This document shows, in pieces, positions 1 to 7,396 of a stretch of DNA of 13,159 bases. The stretch spans positions 1 to 13,159 of the forward strand of contig CAYVXT010000040.1 of NCBI GenBank assembly GCA_964455485.1, read 5' to 3'. The stretch comes from CAYVXT01 sp964455485 (GTDB lineage: Bacteria > Patescibacteriota > Minisyncoccia > Phycocordibacterales > WO2-35-19). The position numbers were made by a program, and so were the translations under genes. The notes under the pieces were generated by a model. That model saw only the letters and a list, made by a program, of their open reading frames with translations, was not told the DNA's origin and ran no database searches. Numbering within the stretch: position 1 is the first letter of the stretch; each line of letters starts with the position of its first letter.

Positions 1-2
1 TC

Positions 3-3000
3 TCATCACTCTCTCAAGGTTTTGGTTACATTGGCTCTACTGGAAAAGTGAACACCATCGCATCTTCTTCAGTCCAACTCTCTTGGTTTAACAATGATGC
101 GGGATTTACCACCTTCGCATATCCATTCCCTAGTGCCGCTACCACCACCCGCCTTACTCTCTCCGGTGGTCTTGATTTCACATACTCTTCCTCAACTACA
201 TATTCATCCTTCGCTACTGCTTCAACAACAAATCTCATAGTGAATGGAGAATCATTCAATGACCTCACCGGTGCCGGCCTCACTCTTTCAGGAAGTGCTC
301 TCACAGTCGACAATGTCACAGCAGCAATGCTAAATGCGGAAGACTTCGGTTCATTTACATGTAACGGAGCAAGCTGCACAGTGGACAATGGTGCAATATC
401 AAATACAATGCTTGCAAACTCCACCATCTCAGGTATTGCTCTTGGTGGAAATCTTGCTGATCTCTCGGCTACCGACTCAACTCTCACATTCTCAGGTTCA
501 TACAATGGAGGTACAGCAAGAACAGTTGGCCTCAATCTTGCAAATGCAAACACCTGGACTGCAAAACAAAATCTCTTTGGTGCAGCTTCATCAACATTAC
601 TTTCAGCTAACTGGTTTAAGGTTGGAGGCACTGCTTCGACGACTATTACAGGTACAGGATGGATTGGTCAGGGTACATCAACCCCATTTGCTCAACTCTC
701 TGTTAATTCCGAAGCGGGTAACCCTGCATTTGTCGTGGGGAGTTCAACAGCAACAAGTTTGATTGTAGATAAAAGCGGAAATGTGGGTATTGGAACAGCT
801 ACTCCAGGTAAACCACTTGATATAAATGGTGCTGCAAACGCAAAGGAATATTACTTGTGGGATCAAAGAGTAATTTCAGGAAATGGATCTTTATTTACAC
901 TTAACTCTACTGGCTCATATACAAGTGTTGGAATAAATACAAATAGTATTGAAAGAATAAAAATTGATATCTCTGGGAATGTTGGTATTGGTACATCGAC
1001 CCCTGTCTATAGATTAACAATTGCTTCCTCTACTTCTCTCACTGATGGTGCTGGTGTGGCTCAATGGATTACACGTAATGCTGGAGGAAATTTGTATTTT
1101 GCAACTTCAACCATAGATGGAACCGCCACCACCTCCGTCGCTGCTCTTGAAATTGCTGGCGGTGGCTTCGGCACCACAACAGTTAGAGGTCTAAACATAT
1201 CAGGTGTTGCAACGTCAACTTCAAACGTTGGATTCAATATTTCTACTGGGTGCTATGCAATCAATAATGTATGCGTATCAGGAGGAGGTAGTGGTACTGT
1301 CAATTCAGGTACTTTTGGTCAGCTCGCATTTTATGGGGCAAATGGTACAGCACTTTCTGGTACTTCTACTATTACAGTTTCTACTACTACATCCCAAGGA
1401 AGAGTTGGAATTGCTACTACCACAGGGTTTAATGCATCCCTATCTATTCAAGGTTCTACAGGACTCGATATATTTGGGGTAGCTTCATCTTCGGGAGCAA
1501 GAGTATTTACATTGAGTTCTTGGGGAGGTTTGGTACAAAACATATCTTCAAGCACTGCAGTAAATATCCAAGATGGTTCAGGAAATAATGTGTTCGCAGT
1601 AGACACTACTCAAACTTCTGGCTCTGGTATAGATGTAGTGGCGGCTTCAGGTCAAACTTCAAACCTTGTTAATTTATATGCATCTAATGGTACGACTTTC
1701 CTTTCTGGATTTGATGCCGGAGGAGGTTTGATCATGAGAGTAGCCTCAACTTCTGCATTTAACGTATATGATAGCAATAGTACGAACCCAATATTTATAG
1801 TCAATACATCAGCAAACAGATCTGCATTTGGAACATCAACACCTTCAATTAGCACGCTTACTGCCTCTAGTTCTACCGCACCTCAACTTTCATTGTCTGC
1901 TGATGTAGGTTTGGCTCAATGGGCGTTTAGAAATGCTGGAGGCAACCTCTACCTCTCCACCACAACAGTCCAAGGTCTCGCTACTACTTCAGTTGCAGCT
2001 CTTAGTATAAATGGAACTACCGGTGCATTGGCTATAAGTACTTCCACAGCTGGTACTTTAAAAGTCACAGCAAACGGTACCGTTTGGTCAGATACTTCTG
2101 GGGGTAGTGGAGGTTATGCAACTATACAAAATGAAGGCAGCAATCTGACAGCAAGAACGATTTTGAACTTTACAGGCACAGGAGTAGATTGTGTTGATAA
2201 TGGTGGTAGTACGAGAACTGATTGTACTATAAATGCAGGTGCAGCAACTGCTGCTGGCAGTTCCGGTGAAATTCAATTTAATACAGGAAGTGCATTAGAT
2301 TCATCCTCAAATTTCATATGGAATAAGACCGCTAACTATCTAGGTATTGGCACATCAACTCCAAGATACTTGTTAAATCTCGCCACAACTACAAGACCAC
2401 AGATAGCACTGCAAGGGTCAGATACAGATGCACCTTGGACATTCAGGTCTATTGGAAACAATCTATATATAGGTACATCTAGCCCAACAACATTTGCAAC
2501 ATCAAGTTTGTCCGCACTATCAATATTGAATAGTGGTATGGTTGGTATTGCTACGTCATCTCCAACTTCGATGTTGTCAGTACAAGCAACAGGGAGCACA
2601 AATGACATATTTAGAATTTCATCTACCACTGGGGCTGCTCTGTTCTCAATAAATAGATTTGGTGCATTAGTACAAAACCTCGCCTCAACAGCTGCAGTAC
2701 AAATACAAGATGGTTCAGGAAATTCGGTATTGACAGTTGATACGACTCAAACTACAGGAGCGGGTATCGATATTACTGCTGCTTCTGGTCAAACACTAAA
2801 TCTACTCAATATTTATGCAAGCGATGGTTCAACTAGTTACTTATCGGTAAATTCAAGCGGTAATTTAGGAGTCGGTTCTTCAAGTGCCTATGCAAAATTG
2901 TCAGTGATAGGAGGGGGTAACAATGGTACTTACCCTAGTTTGGTGGTAGCTACCACATCTGATTGGATGACAAATGGTAAGCAGGCACCGATGTTGTACG

Positions 3001-5078
3001 TCACTGCTACAACCACAGGTGATTTGGATTATTCTAGGGTGGCAATTGGCACATCTACAACTCCTTGGGGTGGTGGAGCCGGAATAAGGGATCAATTAAC
3101 AGTGGCCGGTAGAATTTATCAAAGTTGGAGGTATCTATCTTGTGATATACCAGGGTCTGCGCTTACCGCCTTGGCTGTACTTTCTGCTGATGGATCAGCA
3201 GTTTGTGGAGATTTTGCTTTTGATGAAGTCTCAGTCGGAACGACAGCTCTTGTAGTGAATGGTTCTATTCCTGTAATGAGGTTAAAGGGTTCTGATACAC
3301 CTGCTGCAAACGAGACTTCTTCAATCAGATCAACAAATATAATTGGTGCTGCAAGCTCAAGTCCCGTTATGGAAGTTTTGCTTAAAAATGCGGTTACAGG
3401 AGCATCTACAAGTACAATTACAATAGTAGGTTTTTCAAGCACAGCAGAAGATACCACTAACATTGGTGGTGATTTGAACGGTATATATTTTGCTGCCTCT
3501 TCAACAAACAACTGGCAAGCAGTAGTGAGGAAGAATAATGCTGCCACACTTGTAGATACCGGAATATCAAGTACAACAGCTGCCGGTGTTTTTCAACGAT
3601 TAAGGGTTGAAGTATCTTCTTCAACTGTAAATTATCTTATCAATGGAAATGTTGTTGCTGTTATAACTTCTGCAACTTCAAATAACATTCCAAATGCAAA
3701 TCTTTATCCAGTTGTTTCAACGGGTATGTGGTCTTCGGGAACTCCTGGTGTTGACCGTGAAATCGACATTTCTCTTATAAGAGTGTGGACAGATGACCCT
3801 GTGGCGGGGTTGGCATATGGAGTAGGAGAAGTTCAAGAAGCTCAATTTGATCCAATACAAGGAGCTGATATTGCGGAAGCATACCTGACCGACGACTTGA
3901 AAAAATTTAAAGAGGGGATTGTTGTGGCAGAAGATTTATTGGGTAAAGTTAAGTTAACAGACGAACCATATAGTAAAGATATATTAGGGAGTGTTTCTGT
4001 TTCTCCTCATACAATATTAGGAACGGAAACATCATCAACAACTCGAGTGGCATTAATTGGTAGAGTTCCAGTCCTGGTGTCACTTTCTAATGGAGCAATA
4101 AAAAAAGGTGACAGAATTACTTCATCTGCTACAGAAGGTGTTGGTATGAGAGCAAGTAGGCCAGGATATATATTAGGAAATACACTCCAAGAATTTGATC
4201 CAAACAATGGTAAAGGTGTTTGTGTAAACAATGCTGACTATGGACTCGCTACAACTACATGTTTTGGTTTGGTTTTGGTAAAACTGAATCCGGGATTTGA
4301 TATGGGTATAGGAGATGTTGTTCAGGATATTGGAACTGTAATGAGCGGGATAAACGAAGCGGCACAAGAACTTACAAATAGCGCGTTTAGTAAAGGAGCA
4401 GAGATGACTAGGATATTCGCTGGTAAAATAGTGGCTCAGTTTGCAGTCGTTAAAAATATGTTTGCTAGTGTGTTTACAATTCTCCCAGGTGGTAATATAA
4501 ATATTCCTGCAGGACAAGACCAAATCAGCGGTTGGGCAGAAATCACTGCAAGCACTACATCGGTATTCGTTCATAATAATTCTGTTGCGGCAAACTCAAA
4601 AATATTCCTTACTCCTAGAGCTTTGATTTCGGTACCGCTTATTGTTACAGAAATAAATCCTGGTTCTGGATTTAAGGTAGAAATATCAACTCCTCAATCA
4701 ATAAATATTCCATTTGATTGGTTAATGATAAATACTTACGGTGAAATTACTTCACCAAATTATGTAGCCTCATCCACACCTAATGAACCGCAAGCTGAAC
4801 AGCCTGTTATTGTAAACGAAACTCCAATTCAGGATAATTCTAGTATGAACACATCATCAAGTACGGATAGTGGAGTATCTGCAGAGGCTACTGAAATTCA
4901 AGACACGGGAGAAACTGGTACCACAACAGAGGAAGTTGTACTAAATGAACCAGACACGACCGGGGAGGCTACAACGATTAATGAACCTGCTGTTGATAAT
5001 GTAAATATAATAGCTGAACCTGATTCTGGAATAACTGAAACTATAGCTCCAGAACCAGTAGCTGAATCAAATGAATAA
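3..5078 (+). CDS. Giant tail-fibre-like repetitive surface protein (5' partial)
   Basis: The gene is cut by the window start: the frame is open from base 3 and reads through the GTG at 48, which is an internal valine, so at least 1,691 residues are present. Residues below count that valine as 1. The first ~1,030 residues are Ser/Thr/Gly-rich beta-repeat sequence with GIGTSTP-type motifs (near 247, 312, 594, 766) typical of phage tail-fibre and bacterial adhesin stalks, plus fibre motifs such as GTVNSGTFGQLAFY and GSSGEIQFNTG. Residues about 1059-1252 resemble a concanavalin/jelly-roll beta sandwich (FQRLRVEV, INGNVV, IRVW). Residues about 1270-1415 resemble the C-terminal chaperone/G2-type domain of tail spikes (DIAEAY, LGSVSVSPHTILG, GDRITSS). 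Residues 1497-1565 form another beta module, followed by a ~100-residue acidic Thr/Glu/Pro tail. No sorting signal or membrane helix is visible at the C terminus. Probable role: cell-surface fibre or adhesin; the ligand is unknown. Confidence 0.85.
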   Translation, partial: SSLSQGFGYIGSTGKVNTIASSSVQLSWFNNDAGFTTFAYPFPSAATTTRLTLSGGLDFTYSSSTTYSSFATASTTNLIVNGESFNDLTGAGLTLSGSALTVDNVTAAMLNAEDFGSFTCNGASCTVDNGAISNTMLANSTISGIALGGNLADLSATDSTLTFSGSYNGGTARTVGLNLANANTWTAKQNLFGAASSTLLSANWFKVGGTASTTITGTGWIGQGTSTPFAQLSVNSEAGNPAFVVGSSTATSLIVDKSGNVGIGTATPGKPLDINGAANAKEYYLWDQRVISGNGSLFTLNSTGSYTSVGINTNSIERIKIDISGNVGIGTSTPVYRLTIASSTSLTDGAGVAQWITRNAGGNLYFATSTIDGTATTSVAALEIAGGGFGTTTVRGLNISGVATSTSNVGFNISTGCYAINNVCVSGGGSGTVNSGTFGQLAFYGANGTALSGTSTITVSTTTSQGRVGIATTTGFNASLSIQGSTGLDIFGVASSSGARVFTLSSWGGLVQNISSSTAVNIQDGSGNNVFAVDTTQTSGSGIDVVAASGQTSNLVNLYASNGTTFLSGFDAGGGLIMRVASTSAFNVYDSNSTNPIFIVNTSANRSAFGTSTPSISTLTASSSTAPQLSLSADVGLAQWAFRNAGGNLYLSTTTVQGLATTSVAALSINGTTGALAISTSTAGTLKVTANGTVWSDTSGGSGGYATIQNEGSNLTARTILNFTGTGVDCVDNGGSTRTDCTINAGAATAAGSSGEIQFNTGSALDSSSNFIWNKTANYLGIGTSTPRYLLNLATTTRPQIALQGSDTDAPWTFRSIGNNLYIGTSSPTTFATSSLSALSILNSGMVGIATSSPTSMLSVQATGSTNDIFRISSTTGAALFSINRFGALVQNLASTAAVQIQDGSGNSVLTVDTTQTTGAGIDITAASGQTLNLLNIYASDGSTSYLSVNSSGNLGVGSSSAYAKLSVIGGGNNGTYPSLVVATTSDWMTNGKQAPMLYVTATTTGDLDYSRVAIGTSTTPWGGGAGIRDQLTVAGRIYQSWRYLSCDIPGSALTALAVLSADGSAVCGDFAFDEVSVGTTALVVNGSIPVMRLKGSDTPAANETSSIRSTNIIGAASSSPVMEVLLKNAVTGASTSTITIVGFSSTAEDTTNIGGDLNGIYFAASSTNNWQAVVRKNNAATLVDTGISSTTAAGVFQRLRVEVSSSTVNYLINGNVVAVITSATSNNIPNANLYPVVSTGMWSSGTPGVDREIDISLIRVWTDDPVAGLAYGVGEVQEAQFDPIQGADIAEAYLTDDLKKFKEGIVVAEDLLGKVKLTDEPYSKDILGSVSVSPHTILGTETSSTTRVALIGRVPVLVSLSNGAIKKGDRITSSATEGVGMRASRPGYILGNTLQEFDPNNGKGVCVNNADYGLATTTCFGLVLVKLNPGFDMGIGDVVQDIGTVMSGINEAAQELTNSAFSKGAEMTRIFAGKIVAQFAVVKNMFASVFTILPGGNINIPAGQDQISGWAEITASTTSVFVHNNSVAANSKIFLTPRALISVPLIVTEINPGSGFKVEISTPQSINIPFDWLMINTYGEITSPNYVASSTPNEPQAEQPVIVNETPIQDNSSMNTSSSTDSGVSAEATEIQDTGETGTTTEEVVLNEPDTTGEATTINEPAVDNVNIIAEPDSGITETIAPEPVAESNE
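975..1148 (+). repeat. Fibre repeat A, copy 1
   Basis: First of three in-frame copies of a ~60-residue unit in the giant fibre gene. Each copy starts with a GTSTP motif, contains an N(A/I)GGNLY- or GNNLY-type core and ends in TSVAAL or a variant. This copy is 58 codons long and carries GNVGIGTSTP, AQWITRNAGGNLYF and TTSVAAL. Confidence 0.7.
1530..1691 (+). repeat. Fibre repeat B, copy 1 (162 bp)
   Basis: This 54-codon block aligns without gaps to 2667-2828, exactly 1,137 bases downstream. By hand count 38 of 54 residues are identical. Shared stretches include LVQN, IQDGSGN, VDTTQT, AASGQT and YAS. Similarity continues more weakly upstream (the DIF...SS region). It indicates an old internal duplication inside the fibre gene. 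Confidence 0.85.
1818..2003 (+). repeat. Fibre repeat A, copy 2
   Basis: Second copy of the A unit, 62 codons, with FGTSTP, LAQWAFRNAGGNLYL and ATTSVAAL. The AQW codons lie 855 bases after those of copy 1. The core NAGGNLY is identical to copy 1. Confidence 0.7.
2337..2519 (+). repeat. Fibre repeat A, copy 3 (diverged)
   Basis: Third and most diverged copy of the A unit, 61 codons, with LGIGTSTP, APWTFRSIGNNLYIGT and SSLSAL. It directly precedes repeat B copy 2, whereas A copy 1 is separated from B copy 1 by a GCYAINNVCVSGGG hinge and a short spacer. Confidence 0.55.
2667..2828 (+). repeat. Fibre repeat B, copy 2 (162 bp)
   Basis: Second copy of the 54-codon B block, ungapped against 1530-1691, with 38 of 54 identical residues by hand count. 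The nucleotide sequence has diverged more than the protein, so this is an old duplication held by selection on the protein or a copy from a diverged paralogue. Confidence 0.85.
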
Positions 5079-6048
5079 TATGAACAAGTATCAATTTTTT
5101 TGGGGATTAATCATAGGTTTACTACTAGGCACAGGAGCTTTTTCGATTTATCGTAATGGTAATAAAATTATTGCAAATAGTAGTGAAAATAGGGAAGGTA
5201 TGCACTCACTCATTAACCCACTTCTCGAGTGTTACCAAGATGAAGAAACAGAAGGTATAAAAAATCTAAACATCTCTAAAGTTAAATTAGAGGAAAAAGT
5301 CGAGCATCTAAAGAATAAAAATAATCTATCATCTATTTCTGTATATGTAAGAGATTTGAACAATGGTCCTTGGATTGGGTTAAATGAAAAGGATGAGTTT
5401 ATTGGTGCAAGCTTACTTAAAGTGCCCATGCTCATTTCTGTAATGAAGAAATTTGAAAGTGATCCGGGTTTAATCGATAAAAAAATACTTTACCAAAATC
5501 CGACTACGAATAGCGAACAATATTTTAAATCCTCAAAAAAAATAGAGGTTGGTCAAGAATACAGTGTGGGCGACTTAGTGAACTATATGATTTATTATTC
5601 TGACAATGATGCGGCCGCAATATTAGCAGGTTTAGTTGATATGGAAACAGTAAATAATACTATGAAATCTGTTGGATTTGGACCTCCTGAGACAGGAAAG
5701 AATTTTTTGGTAAATACAAAAATATACGCAGGTTTTTTTAGAGTACTTTTTAATGCTTCGTATTTATCAAAAGGATATTCAGATGCAGCACTCAAAGTAC
5801 TTACAGGGACAGAATTTGATAAAGGTATTACAAAGCCATTACCAAAAAATATTGTAGTTGCTCATAAATTTGGTGAAAAAGAGGCAGACGGTTTGAAGCA
5901 GGTCCATGATTGCGGAATTGTTTATTATCCTAATCACCCGTACCTCATTTGTGTTATGACCAAAGGGTATGATTATGAAAAAATGGCAAGTTCTATATCC
6001 GACATATCAAAGTTTATTTATGATGAAGTTGTAGAAGGATTAAATTAG
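5071..6048 (+). CDS. Membrane-anchored serine hydrolase, class A beta-lactamase fold
   Basis: A protein of 325 residues with an N-terminal uncleaved signal anchor (hydrophobic residues about 9-26), then an exported domain of the beta-lactamase/penicillin-binding serine hydrolase superfamily. Visible motifs are the nucleophile SxxK at S114-LL-K117 (GASLLKVPML), SDN at 177-179 (YYSDNDAA), and KFG at 266-268 in place of the usual KTG (VAHKFGE). The spacings (63 and 88 residues) fit class A-like proteins. A clear ExxLN motif with the deacylating glutamate is not evident, so drug hydrolysis should not be assumed; a peptidoglycan or peptide-acting role, or a binding role, is possible. The start overlaps the fibre gene stop by 8 bases (ATGAATAA), which suggests translational coupling. 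A second ATG at 5080 could be the true start, and no strong ribosome binding site separates the two. Confidence 0.85.
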   Translation: MNNMNKYQFFWGLIIGLLLGTGAFSIYRNGNKIIANSSENREGMHSLINPLLECYQDEETEGIKNLNISKVKLEEKVEHLKNKNNLSSISVYVRDLNNGPWIGLNEKDEFIGASLLKVPMLISVMKKFESDPGLIDKKILYQNPTTNSEQYFKSSKKIEVGQEYSVGDLVNYMIYYSDNDAAAILAGLVDMETVNNTMKSVGFGPPETGKNFLVNTKIYAGFFRVLFNASYLSKGYSDAALKVLTGTEFDKGITKPLPKNIVVAHKFGEKEADGLKQVHDCGIVYYPNHPYLICVMTKGYDYEKMASSISDISKFIYDEVVEGLN

Positions 6049-6054
6049 GGTTAA

Positions 6055-7392
6055 ATGCGAAAATACAATTTGTTGAAATATATTATATGGATTTGTATAT
6101 TAGTGTTTGTTTTTGCTTTGAATTTATATAATTCAAATTCAGTAAATGCCCAAGAGTTTTCGTCTACAAATTTCAAATTATTAGATCCAGTCATAGCTCC
6201 CGCCGGCTTTGCAAGTTCTTCGAGTTTTCAACTGTGGAGTACTTTGTCAGAAGTTGCTGTAGGTACTTCAAGTGCGGCGTCCTTTAGTTTAGGTGGTGGA
6301 TTTTTAAGATTCCCTTTTGCTTCCTCTCCTGTAGTTTCAGCAACACCAGGTGCTAATAGTGTTTCCCTAAGCTGGACATCTTCAAATGGTTATGTGGGCT
6401 GGTCGGTTTCAGGATACAGTATTGCTCAGGCATCTGTTTCGGGTGGTCCTTATACATATACTAATGTTGGAAATACAAATTCTCACATTGTCTCGAGTCT
6501 CACAGGCGGAAGTACTTATTATTTTATAATTGCAGCTAAAGATGCTTTTGGAAATATAGTAGCTAGTTCAACTGAAGTAGTATCTACGGCAGGGTCGTCG
6601 AGTTCTGGTGGGGGAGGAGGTGGAGGTGGCGGAGGAGGAAGTTCTGGTGGGTCGTCGCAAACCGGGATAATATTTTCTGGTAGGGCATACCCCTTAAGCA
6701 AAATTTCGATTTTAAAGGATGGGGAAAAAGTTTTAACTACTATTGCAGGGCCAGACAGCAAATTTACTGCTCAACTATATAGTTTGTCATCGGGAAATTA
6801 TAATTTTTCTGTTTATGGTGAGGATAAAAACGGATTGAGATCTAGTCCATTTACCTTTCCTATATATATCACCCAAAATATTACTACAACAGTGAGTGGT
6901 ATTTTTATTGCACCAACAATAACTACAGATAAAACCGAGGTTGCTAAAGGTGACAACATAATAATTTTTGGTCAGACCTCGCCTGATTCAGAAGTTACAA
7001 TAAACATCAATTCTGAACCCGAGTATTTCGTTAAAAGACCGAGTGATAAAGATGGTGTCTACCTTTTAAATTTCGATAGTTCTATGTTAGACAAGGGAAA
7101 GCACACAGCAAAATCAAAAACTAGTGTAGATAATGAAGTCAGTAATTTTAGTGCCAGTGTAGCTTTTGCCGTGGGCGATAAAAACGTATTCGTAGAGACC
7201 GGAAAATGTCCTAAACGTGGAGATTTAAATAGTGATTGTAAAGTCAATTTGATAGATTTTTCAATTGCTGCATTTTGGTATAAAAAAATTCTATCGCAAT
7301 CTTTTGAATTAAAAGAAGCTTCAAGTCTTAATGGTGACAAAATTGTTGATCTTAAAGACTTTAGCATAATGGCATATTACTGGACTGGGTAA
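6055..7392 (+). CDS. Secreted protein with FN3-like domain, Gly11 linker and C-terminal type I dockerin
   Basis: A protein of 445 residues with a signal peptide (cleavage likely after A32 in VNA|QEF). Residues about 35-90 form a Ser-rich domain (FKLLDP, FQLWS, GGGFLRFPF) also seen in Parcubacteria surface proteins. Residues about 93-178 look like fibronectin type III. Residues 185-195 are eleven glycines in a row. Residues about 200-375 hold two Ig-like beta domains. Residues 389-445 are a dockerin: two EF-hand-like calcium loops, loop 1 with D390, N392, D394, N398, D401 and loop 2 with S424, N426, D428, D432, D435, each followed by a D-F-S helix. C385 and C395 flank the first loop and may pair. 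There is no membrane anchor, so surface retention probably depends on a cohesin; three cohesin-like genes follow directly. AGGG at 6047-6050 is a weak ribosome binding site. Confidence 0.85.
   Translation: MRKYNLLKYIIWICILVFVFALNLYNSNSVNAQEFSSTNFKLLDPVIAPAGFASSSSFQLWSTLSEVAVGTSSAASFSLGGGFLRFPFASSPVVSATPGANSVSLSWTSSNGYVGWSVSGYSIAQASVSGGPYTYTNVGNTNSHIVSSLTGGSTYYFIIAAKDAFGNIVASSTEVVSTAGSSSSGGGGGGGGGGGSSGGSSQTGIIFSGRAYPLSKISILKDGEKVLTTIAGPDSKFTAQLYSLSSGNYNFSVYGEDKNGLRSSPFTFPIYITQNITTTVSGIFIAPTITTDKTEVAKGDNIIIFGQTSPDSEVTININSEPEYFVKRPSDKDGVYLLNFDSSMLDKGKHTAKSKTSVDNEVSNFSASVAFAVGDKNVFVETGKCPKRGDLNSDCKVNLIDFSIAAFWYKKILSQSFELKEASSLNGDKIVDLKDFSIMAYYWTG
6607..6639 (+). repeat. In-frame glycine codon tract (Gly11)
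   Basis: Eleven consecutive GGN codons, mixing GGT, GGG, GGA and GGC, encode residues 185-195 of the dockerin protein. It is flanked by Ser/Gly-rich sequence and acts as a flexible spacer between the FN3-like and Ig-like domains. Confidence 0.9.
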
Positions 7393-7396
7393 ATAT

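Noticed and set aside
48..50. GTG as the start codon of the fibre gene
   Set aside because: The same frame is open back to base 3 and reads fibre-like residues (SQGFGYIGSTGK), with no signal peptide after the GTG, so this is an internal valine in a truncated gene.
26..631. A 201-codon minus-strand open frame
   Set aside because: It lies opposite the fibre gene, has no recognisable domain or ribosome binding site, and its composition is the mirror of the Ser/Thr-rich sense strand.
3867..5078. C-terminal peptidase S74 (endosialidase-type) chaperone domain in the fibre protein
   Set aside because: The GNVGIGT motifs often accompany S74, but I see no S74 sequence at the C terminus; the region fits a G2-like domain better and ends in a low-complexity acidic tail.
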